A stretch of 45,602 nt of DNA from Choristocarpus tenellus KU-1152 (GCA_964200185.2 CAXNAD020000023.1:1-45602); one strand, 5' to 3'; numbered from the stretch's first letter, positions 1-25,726 are shown. Translations and numbers: made by a program. The notes: generated by a model from the letters alone, not told the origin.

Positions 1-126
1 TATATTGCTGATGGTATAGTGCCAACCCCTACATTGCATCGTTATCTGCCACAACTATACTCTACTGTTAACTAGACCACAACCTTAACATCCCTATATA
101 TTATTTTTATTATTATGACTATATAA

Positions 127-1172
127 TATTTTATTATTATGCCCTTTGACATTTTGCAGAGGTGTCAGGGGAAAAACCAATGAAAATTATTCAAATGTCA
201 GAAAAATCCCCCCCCAAAGTAACGATTGTCATAAATGTGAAAGACATCGTTACTTTATTTTATTTTATCATTCTATCATTCTATTTGCTATTTTACAACC
301 AGTTATGCTGCACCACTGCCTTCCTCTGCCTCCAACCCAGGGTGAGGACCAAGGGAAGCATCCCAAGAATCTAACAAGTCCCTCTTTGCCCATCTTCCTG
401 GTGTCTCCAGCTTAAAGGATATGACCCGTGTAGATAGGGCTACTTGTGTTGTGACTGAGTGTTGTGACTGAGACTATCTGACGTAGATGGGATTTGACCA
501 CCCCTTTTCTACTGTATCCTCATGTTCCTCTCATACCTACCGTGTGCGTAGTCAACTAATAATCAACTAATAATCAACTAGTAGTCATCTAATAGTCAAC
601 TAATAATCAACTAACAATCAACTAATAATCAACTAGTAGTCAACTAACAATCAACTAGTAGTCAACTAATAGTCAACTAATAATCAACTAGTAAACTAAT
701 AGTCAACTAATAATCAACCAGTAGTCAACTAATAGTCAACTAATAATCAACTAGTAAACTAATAATCAACCAGTAGTCAACTAATAATCAACTAGTAAAC
801 TAATAGTCAACCCATACAAAAAAAATTCCGCTTGCTAACTGAGGCACCCAAAACTTTCCATGACGAAGGTGTTGAGGTTATTAACTATATATAATGTACT
901 GTATCACTGTATCATATATCAATACTATGTAGTATACAATTAATATTACAATTAATATTAATATCCATGACTAAGCTAGGTTGGAGGCACAGGAAGGCGG
1001 TGGAGCAGCATAGGTGGTAGTAAAATAGTAAATATATGATAGAAACATGTCTTTCACATTTTATGACAACTGTTACCTTACTTTTTATTTTTTTCTTCTG
1101 ACATTTGAATAGATTTCATTGGTTTTTCCCCTGACAAATCTGCAAAAGGTCAGAGGGCATAATAATAAAATG
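127..1172. mobile_element. Fold-back element with long inverted repeats (MITE-like)
   Basis: Positions about 127-341 recur as an imperfect reverse complement at about 969-1172. The outer ends pair (TTTATTATTATGCCCT on the left with AGGGCATAATAATAAAA on the right), and so do the inner ends (CTTCCTCTGCCTCCAACC with GGTTGGAGGCACAGGAAG). The loop of about 630 bp contains no convincing gene, only an 11-12-bp tandem array. This is the structure of a non-autonomous fold-back or MITE-type element. I found no clear target-site duplication and no transposase, so the family is unknown. It would lie in the 3' part of the minus-strand POLQ gene, probably in an intron. Confidence 0.65.
549..811. repeat. 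Tandem array, unit about AGTCAACTAATA
   Basis: An 11-12-bp motif (AGTCAACTAAT, alternating with AATCAACTAAT and AATCAACTAGT) repeats more than 20 times with small changes. It forms the loop of the fold-back element. It has no coding potential. Confidence 0.85.
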
Positions 1173-1445
1173 AATATTAATACTATATTTATAATGTAAT
1201 GTATTGGCGTATCATATACAAATACAATGTAGTATTAATACCAAATATAATGTACTGTATTGCTGTATTATACACTAATACTATGTAGTATACTATAGTT
1301 TTCATTGGTTTTTCGCCTGACACATGTCCAAAATGTCAGATGGCAAAATAATAATTAGAAAAAGTAGTATACTATTGATATTAATACAACATATAATGTA
1401 CCGTAATGCTATGTTATGCACTAACACTACGTAGTATACTGTTCA
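885..1445. repeat. Dispersed 60-70-bp AT-rich repeat units plus an extra inverted-repeat end
   Basis: A unit of the form TAATGTACTGTAT..GTATCATA..AATACTATGTAGTATA occurs at about 885-945, 1193-1240, 1243-1300 and 1391-1445. Between the last two, at about 1303-1358, lies another partial copy of the right arm of the fold-back element (TTCATTGGTTTTTCGCCTGAC). This suggests several rounds of insertion or duplication of one repeat family. Confidence 0.6.
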
Positions 1446-1641
1446 TATTAATACTAATCCATTATACTTAGGGTTAGGGTTAATTCAAGTATGTATACGC
1501 CACATTAAAGCACAAAATGACCTGGTACATATGCAGGGGGATCACAAACACTACAACAGATAAGGCGCCACAGAATGCTGCAGGTTCTATCACTCAACAT
1601 ACATTCATTATAAATCAATATTTCTGCCATTAGAATCTCAC

Positions 1642-15116
<13,475 letters not shown>

Positions 15117-15734
15117 CTGTCCTAGCATGGGGTATGTGTAGCAGTGAACAAAGCACTGAGAGATGAGGTGCACTTTGTCAACAAGATATGCTTGCACAAC
15201 ACCTACCATGACCAGCTTGGTATTAATGTAATATTGCTTTGATGTATGAATAGGCAACACTACATGCACCACATGTGGGGAACTAGTTTGCCAGATACAA
15301 CGATGTTGTGAATAGTACCTACAATTTCAAACAAAAAGTCTCATGAAACATAGTAGTCAGAAAAAAAGGGCTAGAGGAGATAGTTTGGGGTGCATGATTG
15401 TTGAGTAGACAATAATGCAAGACCACGACAGGCTCAATCTTCATACTGAAATCAACCACAATTTTGGATTACCCCCACTTTCCTGAGCTGAACCTGAACT
15501 ACATTTCGTGGGAATAATCATTTGTACCTCAAATCACTGCACATGGCAAGCTGAGACATGATGGTGTACATCCAAAAATGTAAATACAACATACACAATA
15601 ATATTATTACATCAATTGCTTGCAGAAATAATACTCCAGAGCCAAGCTCCTACTAACATAACATAACATAATAGACAGCACAATATGGAAGGAGCTCTTG
15701 CCACAGTGCAAAGGGTATTAACGGCGTAACACCT

Positions 15735-15788
15735 ACAGACACTGACACCCTACTGACACCCTACTGACACCCTACTGACACCCTACTG
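15735..15788. repeat. Tandem repeat, unit TGACACCCTAC
   Basis: Four to five copies of an 11-bp unit (GACACCCTACT) lie in the intron between the Cys-rich exon and the first POLQ helicase-side exon. Confidence 0.85.
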
Positions 15789-15954
15789 GTCCACCACCAC
15801 AACAAAGTCAAATCTTCACACACCGCTTCAACATAAAACACAACCATCAAAAGCATGGCAAGGTACCCAAACAGAACAGCTTCAAATTAATACTGCACAT
15901 ACTGTACAATCAGCAATCATACACTAAGTTCAGTCACCTACTGCCTTCCTGTAC

Positions 15955-18900
15955 CTCATTATGGTTGTGTGGTCAGCTATTCCTGTTCCCCTTGTCCGCT
16001 TCCGTTGCTTGTCTTTCTGGGCCGCACTGTATGCCCCTGACCCCACATGCTTCTTGCCTTCCAAATCAATGTACCTTCCCATGAACCAGCGGCAACAGGG
16101 ACACACAAGTGAGGTACAACAAATAATAGCCTGCACAAACAAGACAGCACCATAACTCTTATCTTGGTACGTACAAAAAATGCAATGGTAAGTACACACA
16201 ACACAGAACAAATGGATCATACACTACTTTTTTTGTTTCACATACATAACCAAAGTTGCTTTGCCTGTATCCAGCATGAGGAGCACCAATATGACCAATA
16301 CAACATTTTTCCTGTGAAAATTTGATACATGGGACCCTCATGACACATTTTAACCACTTTGCACTCCCTACATCCTCTGAAATGCTATTGCCGTCAACTC
16401 CGATATATCTACCAATGACCAACGTGTACAGGAAGACAAGAGGGGTACTGACCATTTCCTCTCACGAGATATCACAGGACCTGTCCGCCACACACCAACC
16501 AAGGCTGAGCCTGCTGGAATGGGAGCCTTAGACCAGCGTTTGCCCTCCCTACCTCTTCCCCTTCTCTCAGCCCCTCGACCCAACCTTCCTGTACTTGCAC
16601 TCTTGAACATGTGCCCCTGCCTTCTCCCAAACGTCTTTCGTGGGGGTGTAGGATTATCCTCCTTGCCACTGGAATCAGCAGGAAGCTGTTTTTTAGAAGT
16701 CTCACTGGTAACAACAGCTGTTGGGGCAGTCTGTTGCTCATACAGGTTGCAATGAGGTGCTTTGGAGACAGTCACAGTGGGGGCCACAGTGGTGTGGTGA
16801 TGACATGATTTGTAGGTGCCAACAGCAGACAAGGGCGGCTGCACTTGTGGTACCCCTGCATCTCCTTTCTCTCTCACTTTAAATGACTGCTGAGGTTGCT
16901 CTAAGCTGTTATTCAACCTGCACAAGGCCTCCTTGCCAAGGGGAATTGCATCTGCACTGTTCAGAGATCGAAAACTCTGCATATGGGCAACTCCAGGAGC
17001 AGCTAGAGTCACATCCCACATGGAAAAAGATAATGAGGTACAAAGGCAGTGGTGCCAGTGGGTCAAAAGTGGGAAAATGTAGTAGAAACAGCATAGTGAT
17101 TTCTTCACAATCAACAACAGAGATGTTTCTCCACTTTCAGTCATCGCCAACTATCCAACCCATCACTTCTCCACTGTGCCACCCACCATGCCTTGAGGCA
17201 GGACTTTGGTTGCTGATAGGTCATTTCAAATGGGAAAACAGTACCATCGGAAGGGTAAGACATAAAATATCAAACTCCCTTGGGTTTTTCTCTATAAGGT
17301 CCTTGCATACTCCATAAAGCTTGCTGCACATGCTACTATAAAAAGACTTAAGTGAACAAAAGAATTTGCGCGTGTGTCTAACCTGAGGACTCCAAATTGC
17401 CCAGTCTCCCTGCCTTCCCTCTCTGAGTGTTGTCCTTGGTCCTCCCATAAGTGGAGACAGACTGAATGACAGGACTTTCAACAACGTTCCCAGCTAGTTC
17501 TACCGTTGGTTTAAATCCCATGGACTGTGTACAACCTTTTGGGATAGATACTGAACCATCCACACCCAAACCTGTGACATCAACTTCCACAAGTGAACCT
17601 GAGCCCTCTGATGTACAACAAGTGCCTAATCTTGCACCAATCTGCAGTTTGTGCAGCTCAGTTGCCGAACTATTTGGGGTTGCTGGTGGCAAAGCATCTG
17701 CTTGTCCTAAAAACTTGGAAATGATCCCTGTTGATCCTCTAGAACTGTCAATTCTAACACCGGTTGAGCCCTCCACAATTTCGCGCCCATTCATGTCCAA
17801 ACCTTTCCACTGGGACAACTTCACAATAGTACCAACTTGAGAAGGTTCTCTGCCCAGCTCATTTTTGCCCCTGACATCTCCATCCATTTTATATCGATGG
17901 AAATGGTATGGGCAATCATGTTTCAGTTCCTGACAACAAAAAGAGTGTGCAATGCTTCCATATCGGGCACAGGCACTGTCTGATGCTGGTTTAGATGGAG
18001 TGATATGACCCTGGTGGCGTTCTGAGGGGCAATATGCATCTGAGCAATTGCACTTGACCTCTGATATTTCCACTTCTGATATTTCCAGGTGAGGACACTT
18101 CCTTGCGTGATGTTCTGTGGATGTACTTAATTTGGACCTATTCACTACAAGAACACATGGGTAAGGATTGGGGCAGAGAAGGAAGGAAAGGTATTGGCAG
18201 TTTGCACATGGAACTAGGAAACTGGAATGATTGAGTATGGTTGCCAATTGTACTATCATTGCACTACAGTTGCACACAACATAAGGTAATAGTGGGAGTA
18301 CCAGTTAATCTCATCTATGTCTGTTGCCTCGAAGAGGTGTAAGTGTGTTTAGACTGGATCAGCTTTGTTGACATTGGGTCAAGAGAGCAAAAAAAGCTAC
18401 TAGTACTGTGGAGGACAAAGAATGTAAGATCTTTGGGGCCGTGCAAGGATATGCATCTATTGCGTACATACATGCCATTTTCCCAGGTGAAGAGGAGGTA
18501 ATAGTCCCAGCGGAAACTTTCTCGCTCCAAGCACCATTTTTGTGAACATTCACAGATTCAGAGCACGTAGTAATGACATCTGGAGTCTCTGATTCTGCGT
18601 CGGAGGAGGAATCTAGCTTGGAGTAACTCGCAATCGACAAGGGAGAACAATAGTTCACGTCTGATCCTTTTTCTCTTGCTCCGCAAGGACAACACCCTTT
18701 CTTTCCACATCCATTATCAATTTCTGGCTCAGTCCGACGCAAGGGTGAAAAAACTTTCCCAGTCATTTTACTATTTAATGCATCTCGATACATTGGCGTC
18801 GCTGGGATCCTCACTCCACATGATCGCCGAATGGAGCAAGCCGAACCACAATCCAGCCCTCTCGGTGTTTCCGGGACGAACTGCATGGAAGGTGGTTTCA

Positions 18901-19402
18901 CTGCAGTCTCATGAAGATCCAACACATCACGTGCATCTGAGGGGCACGGAGGGGTTGATAATGACATGTAAGTCTGCCCAGGCGGCAGGCCAAGGGTGTT
19001 GCCATTGATACGTGCTGTTGTCTGGGTGGCACCTGCGTCTTGACCTATGTTATCATCCAGCGGGAGATTCCTTCGCTGCACAATAGGTCTCCTTAATCCA
19101 GACGGCCGTGGTTTGATTAGAAACGTTGTCTGATTTTGCACTCCCCTAAACCCGATGGGGTTATCCTTCACAACATTTATTGCAAGCCCTGTCGATCCAC
19201 TTGAATTGTCAAACCCAGAGGACACTTGAACCTTGACCTTAGCTTTTGAATCATTTTTGCAACGAGGGGGTACCCATTTCTTCCTCTTGTCAAAGATGCT
19301 CGCGACTGTCGCCTCGGGCTTACGGTTGGAATGGGTCCAACCTCTGTGTTCCTGTTGACACGTTTTCTCTTGGTTCAAGTGATGTAGATCCATACTCGAC
19401 AT
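15955..19402 (-). CDS. Low-complexity protein with Cys-rich end; N-terminal extension of POLQ or a separate upstream gene
   Basis: Five exons join in phase: 19402-18472 (ATG at 19402), 18144-17383, 17002-16466, 16376-16246 and 16130-15955. They encode about 845 residues rich in Ser, Thr, Pro and Gly, probably disordered, with a basic patch (GRGREGKRWSK). The last two exons are Cys-rich (CCTSLVCPCC) and basic (KDKQRKRTRG). I recognise no domain. The last exon ends in phase with the first POLQ exon at 15116, where an in-frame stop lies only a few bases upstream of the acceptor, so that exon needs an upstream partner or an internal start. If the donor at 15955 is not used, the frame stops about 8 codons later (near 15930) and this would be an independent gene. 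The order, strand and phase favour one transcript, but only moderately. Confidence 0.6.
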
Positions 19403-19735
19403 TTCAGTACCACAATAGCATCTTATTGTTTAACCGCCTGTGCCCTCGAGGGATTATCAGCAAGGGATGCAGCTGGTGGGAATCTGGACGCCAATAGCAC
19501 TTTGATTTAACCTTGCGACCGCGTAACACGGACCAGATTAACAAATCTACCTTTTCAAATACTTGCACAATACCTCCTTCACTTGACCGACGCCTTCTGT
19601 TTATTCAAGATTTTCAGGGAAAGGCACCAACTGAGCACCTCCAATACCAAGCAAGAAGTTTTCCCCCCATTAGTGTGTCGACTTGCGGAGAACAATCCTA
19701 GGATAGAGTGAGAGGGTGTAAGATTATTTTTAACG
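19403..19735. promoter_or_regulatory. Shared divergent promoter region (POLQ-side gene / U1-C)
   Basis: This 333-bp gap separates the minus-strand ATG at 19402 from the plus-strand U1-C ATG at 19736. No ORF with coding character lies in it, and no clear TATA box was seen. It must hold the 5' UTRs and core promoters of both genes unless unseen 5' exons exist. Confidence 0.55.
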
Positions 19736-21431
19736 ATGCCGCGCTACTATTGTGACTACTGTGGCACATATCTCACGCATGATTCAGCCCCTGGACGTCG
19801 ACAACACAATCGAGGTGATATCATTGCTCTGATTCTGTATGAGGTTGATGCTTCTTGTCTATCTGTATGTAGTTCATCTTGGTAAACTATTTTGGGCGTG
19901 GTCTAGGTCTAGTCTGTGTTAGGAAATATTTCGCGCTTCGGTGAGTCGTCTTTTTATCTTGGAAGGAGGCGGCAAAGGTTGCAGCATAATGTGAGATGGA
20001 AAAATGATAGATCTCGAGGACAGCGTCTAAATCTTTTTTGAATCTTCGAAACTGCGGTCTACCTCGGTGATCGTGCCGCAGAGTGTCTCGAATTTGCATT
20101 GCACTTAAGTTACATTTCTCAACGTCGTCCACACGCACGCCCCGCATACAGGTTGGAAGCACACAGACAATGTCAAGCTTCACTACAAGCAGTTCGTGGA
20201 CGATTTCATCAAGAAGCAAGTCGCCAGTGGTCAGTCGATAAGAAATGCTTGCCCCTAGTAAATTATGGGGCATTTGCCCAGGATCTACGAGAAAGTTGGG
20301 TGAATAAATACACATTTCTCTCTTCCCATCATTGTGCACTAGTATATGTCAATTTGTGAGCTCGATTGGCAGTTGAAGATTTCTCTTCGTAGAGCGGTAA
20401 ATGCCATTGTTGCCCAGCCTAAAATTCTAGGCAATCAGCACATAAAAGTCAGTCCTAACCCATTGTGTATGTCATTAATTGACAATACCCATTTTATAAC
20501 AGGAGTCACCCAGCAACAGACCCCAGTGGGAGGCATGACTCCTGGGGAAGCGATGGGTATGCGCCCCGGCCCTTCAGCTGTTGGTATGGGAATGGGAACA
20601 GGCACTATGGCTACCGGCACAGGCAGTATGGCTCCCCGCCCCACAAGCAACTCACTGATGCCAGGAGGGGGGATGCAGGTACAATACACGAACGTACACA
20701 TTACAAAGCCACATTACAAAACTAACCTTTAGAACTGGTGGTTGTTGTATGGCTCATGTATCTAAGACTTCGAATGTATCATAAATGTACAGTACAGTTT
20801 GTTCAACTCTTCTGGTTTGATATTGTGATCCTTGGGGGTAAATTTGTCATTGATGTACAAGAGTCTGAATGCACGTTGTAATGCACTGCTGCATTGGACA
20901 GGATTGGTCTCTTACACATGTTGTTCATAATATATACTTTAATACTTGGAGAAGATCTAAAAAACACATAGTACTTGGATATTTAATTTTTCGCCTCTGG
21001 CAAAGTGGGTGTCCAACGTGTTTTTGTGTGTACTAGTTCTTTGGAGTACCTCAGTCAACCAATATTCCCACTCCCCACTTCTGACTTGTTGTGGTTAGCA
21101 GGGTATGCAGGGCCACCCTCGCCCCATGGGTCCTATGGGAGGTCCAATGGGTGGCCCAATGGGCGGTCCAATGAGTGGCCCTAGAGGTATGGGAGGCCCT
21201 AGGGGAGGTGGACCTCATGGCCCATTCGGAGGACCCCAGGGTGGTGGGTTTGGAGGTGGACCTACTGGTGGTCAGTGGGTTGCACCCAATCGTGGCCCAC
21301 CCAATGGGCCTGGATTTTCAGGTCCAAGTGGGCCTAACACTCCCAGTGGTTCAGGAAATAGTGGTCCAGGAGCCCCTTCAAGTGGTGCTGGAGCCCCTTC
21401 AAGCGGTGCTGGAGCAACAGGATCCAGATAA
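19736..21431 (+). CDS. SNRPC: U1 small nuclear ribonucleoprotein C
   Basis: U1-C is a core U1 snRNP protein that stabilises pairing of U1 snRNA with the 5' splice site. Exons 19736-19814, 20152-20229, 20503-20678 and 21102-21431 join in phase to a 220-residue protein ending in TAA. The N-terminus [17 protein letters not shown] is diagnostic. The U1-type zinc finger has Cys6, Cys9, His24 and His30, followed by [14 protein letters not shown]. From about residue 53 the protein is Gly, Pro and Met-rich, with tandem GGPM units encoded by repeats near 21135-21180 and GAPSSGA repeats at the end. Human U1-C is 159 residues, so this tail is longer. The intron before 20503 contains a CCTAAC branch-point-like motif near 20455. 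Confidence 0.95.
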
Positions 21432-22541
21432 GGAAAAAGAGTCAACCTTTTCTAAGCGACTCTTAAGACAAGCACCATTTTGCAAGATCATGATCCCTTT
21501 CTGGAGTGGGAGGACTGGGTGAATGAAGAGGAACTTACAAGGATCCTATTATGGGGAAGGTGTCTGTTGAGGAGGGTAACGATGGGACTGTTTATTGTGC
21601 ATGATGCAGTTCACATAAAAGCTTTACTGTACCATTACAAACATGGAAGTGCTTGTATGCATGGCAAAAACGTATATTTTCCGCTTTATGTAATGTGGAT
21701 TCATTTGCGTTTCAAGATTTTCATTTTCCAGGGTTCAAAGCAGTGGGACAGGCACCATAATATAAGATCTTGACAAGTAGTCAAGACCCACATGTGTGAT
21801 GCCAATATTTTGCAAGTACATGCTTTGTAGCTTCAAAAGGATTGAAGAATTCTGGGAAAAGGAGGGTTTATTAAAAACTGTGCAGGTTTAAGTGGAACGA
21901 TACATTGGCAAATTGAAGTTATTGGTAAGATGTTCACAAAATGCAACATTGTTCTCAAGTGATAGTATATGATTTGATGAGAGCATAATGTTAATACTAA
22001 GTTATCATTTCACACCTCACTGAGCTACGAGGGTCACATCAGAAGTCTTGACGGATTGAATGTGAGGTATTCTTGATTTCTTCAGGCTCCAAGTGAAAGT
22101 TAGGCTGGTATCATGTAACAAAAAAATTGGTTGTTCAAGGTTCAAAACTTCTCTATATAAAATCCTATTTGTTCCAGTCTGTCCAGAACTAGAGATGGCT
22201 TGGAACTCACCACCTTGCATACCATACTATAAACATAGTACGCTGTTCTCCCCTTTTCTGTGGGGGTTGTGATTATGTTGTTAGATTCATGGTGCCTGGC
22301 AACGGTTTTGGATTGAAACTCACTACCTGGAATAGCCGCAAGAATACAATCAGACTGCTTAAGAAGCGCACATATTCTTTCTGCACATGCATGGGATCAG
22401 CAGAGGACTTATCAGTTGGAACTGGTGTACTGTATAGTGCTGTGCAGTATTATACTGCTGATCAACATGTTGGTATCACCTAAACCATTGCACATCAGTG
22501 GGTGACAGACCAATGGAACTATGGAGGGCGGGGTGAGGTCA
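21432..22541. other. Convergent intergenic region (3' ends of U1-C and TPR genes)
   Basis: No supported exon lies here. The short ORFs have no coding character. The region should hold the 3' UTRs and polyadenylation signals of two convergent genes. TTTATT and ATTAAA motifs near 21865-21872 could serve, but I cannot assign them. Confidence 0.5.
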
Positions 22542-25500
22542 TCAACATTGAATCCATCCATGTGCGTGCGGAACCAGCAGCACCAACACGAATATCACCA
22601 ACTCATCTACCAAGTCCTCCATAGCATGTCAGTAGCTTATAGGTCAACATTGTTGGAGTGCCAACCAAGTATCACCAAGGATGGTTCTGTGAGGTCTTGA
22701 GCATCTATACACCGATTAATGACCGTGACGTTGCCGTGTCGGGATGGTCAGGTCCTAGAATCTTCTCCCTGATCTCTAGGGCTCGTCTTATATGTGTCCT
22801 GAGTCAAAATAATTAAAACAATGAAGAGCTCATCAGGTATTATGACTGTTGGAAGGTTGGTGGGAAGAGTTATTTTTGACCAGGGTACGAAATGACTGGA
22901 TGGCTACAGTATCTCTGGTTTACAACTCATGTGTGTATCAAGAATGAACGATGTCTACTCTTAAAGGTTATCTTTCTTTCCTGTTGATACGGTACACCTG
23001 GCTCTGTTACATGGTCAATTTACTGGCCTGTCTCCTGACTCTTATGACATCGTTACTTCAGAGTATCAGGTGCTTAGGTTGAAATAGAAGTACTTCCTAT
23101 TGGTGGCATTGGTTCTGCTACATTATTTCCCTTCACTTACCTCGCCATGTTTTCCTTCCCCTCTGCTATTAACACCATGCCTAGTCGGTGAGCTCTTGCT
23201 GCAGTGTCTGGGTTTTCCAGTCCTAGAGTTTTTTCTGATATCAGGAGTGCACGCTCAGCTAACATCTCTGCCTCGGGCAACTTTGCCTTTCCCACCTCAG
23301 CGTCTGATGTCCCTTTTCGCCAGCATAGCAATGCCATGGCAAGATCATCAAGAGCCTTGGCAACCTTTTTTCTTGGCAGTAACACAATTGGGGAGTGAAA
23401 TGTTAGTACTGATCTGTAGAATTGCCTTCAATTTTGTTTTATTGTGCGAAATAGATCAGATTTGGAAACATAAATAAAGACCCCCATTCTATCCTTCATG
23501 GGATATATATACACTATTAGTAGTTGTAATTTGAAGTATATCTACCATATGTGGTGACCATGATACCCCAAACTGCACAAGACCACTCCCTTCACATACT
23601 GGACATCATTGCAACAAGTGTGTACAAATTGTAACCTTTGAGCCCTCGCACAAGTTTGTGGAATACACATTAACTCTTTCCCTCCATCAATTGAGGTGAG
23701 GACACAGTCACAGACCTACCTCTATGTGGTCTCTTCCATAGACATTTTCAGTTACACTGAGCGCATGGCGGTAGAGTGGTTCCGGGTCAGGCATGTAAAA
23801 AGGCCGTGGCAGGTCCGGCAACAAGAATTGTGAGAAGTGCTCTGACATCTTTGCTAGATGGTGGGCATATGCTGCTACCTTTGGGTCACTTAGGCCCCAG
23901 CATCGAGTTGCCAACTATTCATGTCAAGAGACAGGTAGATCGATTTCGCAAGGATTGGGGAGGTTGTGAATAGTCAGATGAGTATTCCTTATATGCAGCT
24001 AATTGTAGTAAGGGAAGGCAGAAGGCGATGCAAACTGCTGTGACATAATTTTAAAAAAGTTGCATAGGAGAGGTAAACACAGTTCAATGGTTGAAACAGA
24101 GGAGAAAAGATGGCATGTCAAAGTTGCCCACGCCAGGCACATTTGAGAAGCATGGTAAGGGTGAAGTGGTGGAAGTATCCACCACACATTTCAGAGACTT
24201 CCATCTGATCAATACTTCTGAACTTGTTGAATAATATTGCTGCAAGATGTAGCTACCACAGCCAGTTCATCTTCACATCACAACAACGCACTGCATGCTA
24301 TCACAGTTGAGCAGCAAGCAAGGCAGCAAAGTGGAACACCCACCTCAAGTGCCATAGACTGCAAGTTTAATGCAGTGTCCCCAATCTCTTCACTTGTCGC
24401 TTGCTGGATGTCAGCCAGGATGTGCAAGCATTCGGCCATCTGGGATGAAAAGCAAGAAATGTTGAGGGTCCATAAGCACAATACTTCACTGTTCACCATT
24501 CAAAATGATAACACGTATGATTCCCCAGTTTCCAACTAGTCGAATTCGAGGAACAAGTTCAAGTTCATAAGCATTCCATTGTCATTGTCCTATTATCAGA
24601 GTCTCTTTCACAATCAGCTATCAGCGACATGAGACCACACTAATCAATATAGTCTTTTTCGTGCTCACCTCCCCGTTAGGATTTGAACCATGGACTGATT
24701 GGAGTATCTGAAGAGCACGAGTACACGACTCTTTAGCGGGGAAGAGGTCTCCATTGACATTCAGTGCTGCGCCAAGGGCAATCAATGCCTTGGCTACCTG
24801 TTGTACGATGGAACACAGAGTACACCCACGGAGGCGTTCAATCTGGACTACCTCTCGAAACAAATAATTACAGAGAATGTAGGTAGCACCTCAACTTTAG
24901 AGACAGTGTAGCTTTTCGCTACCAAACAAAGCGCCTCCTTGTGACTTGACATACCTGGGGATGCATGGGACCAAACTTAGATTCTTCTGTATCCACCGCT
25001 TGTGCCAAGGCAGGAATTGACGTGTCTTCCTCCTGGCTCTGCATGATATCAGTCGCAGTGCATCACATAAGGAGCAGGTTAACCAGCGATAAGTCGATCT
25101 TCGACCATCATAGGGCTGACATAGTCAATACCTAGCCAGCAGTTCGATGCAGGGTGATATCATCATACGAGGTACAGGTCTAATGAGCCATGGGTCCAAC
25201 GACACAGCTCACACCAAACGGTCCAATGTCACAATGTTGACAAAAGCTCTAAACGTCAAACCTCACCTGACCTTGCAACGCAATCGAGGGTTGACCATCT
25301 ACCCGGACATATGGAGATAATATTCTTCCCCTCATAAATTCACCCAGCACAAACCATGTGGTAGGTATTCGATTGAAAATTCGCTCATGGTGATGGTGAT
25401 ACCGAGAAAACCCTCCACCTCGACCTTCAACTTCACTGTGATGCCTCCAATTCCCTGACGAGGTGACCCAAGCGAACTTGCAAAGAGATGCTCCAACTAG

Positions 25501-25548
25501 GCAGAATATGTTCGCACTACAAAGTGCACTTGCAAGGACAACCCTCAT
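22542..25548 (-). CDS. Kinesin-light-chain-like TPR protein with signal peptide
   Basis: Eight exons join in phase: 25548-25267, 25038-24955, 24797-24669, 24439-24344, 23914-23720, 23364-23141, 22798-22713 and, less surely, 22606-22542, giving about 386 residues. TPR repeats of kinesin-light-chain type are visible: FGPMHPQVAKALIALGAAL, AKESCTRALQILQSVHG, DPEPLYRHALSVTENVYG, AERALLISEKTLGLENPDTA and RRALEIREKILGPDHPDTAT. TPR domains are protein-binding scaffolds. The N-terminus has a Met-Arg start and a hydrophobic stretch (VVLASALCSANIFCLVGASL) like a signal peptide, then a Ser/His/Arg-rich segment. The proposed last exon adds a short hydrophobic tail (ELVIFVLVLLVPH). No motor-binding heptad region is seen, so true kinesin light chain is unlikely. 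The last exon is the weakest part. Confidence 0.8.
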
Positions 25549-25726
25549 GATTCTAGCCTGGGAACGATATGGCGACTTGTTTGTGTTGTAGTTGGTGAGA
25601 GAAACAACATTGGAGTATTAGCTTGTCAGAAAAGAAAAAGTTATAATGCATGAACCCGCGATTCGCGCTCGCGCTTATCATTTGTTTCAAGAACTTCCCT
25701 CAACCGTTTGAGTGTTTTTAACAAAT
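25549..25726. promoter_or_regulatory. Short divergent promoter region (TPR gene / coiled-coil gene)
   Basis: Only 178 bp separate the start codons at 25548 (minus) and 25727 (plus). Near 25655-25675 the sequence is locally CpG-rich (CGCGATTCGCGCTCGCGCTT), which is unusual in this AT-rich window and fits a bidirectional promoter. Confidence 0.5.

Noticed and set aside
15930-16130. Ribosomal protein eL37-like end (KRTRGTG...MRYRKAV)
   Set aside because: Likeness covers only a few basic residues, and the required C-x2-C pairs and spacing are absent.
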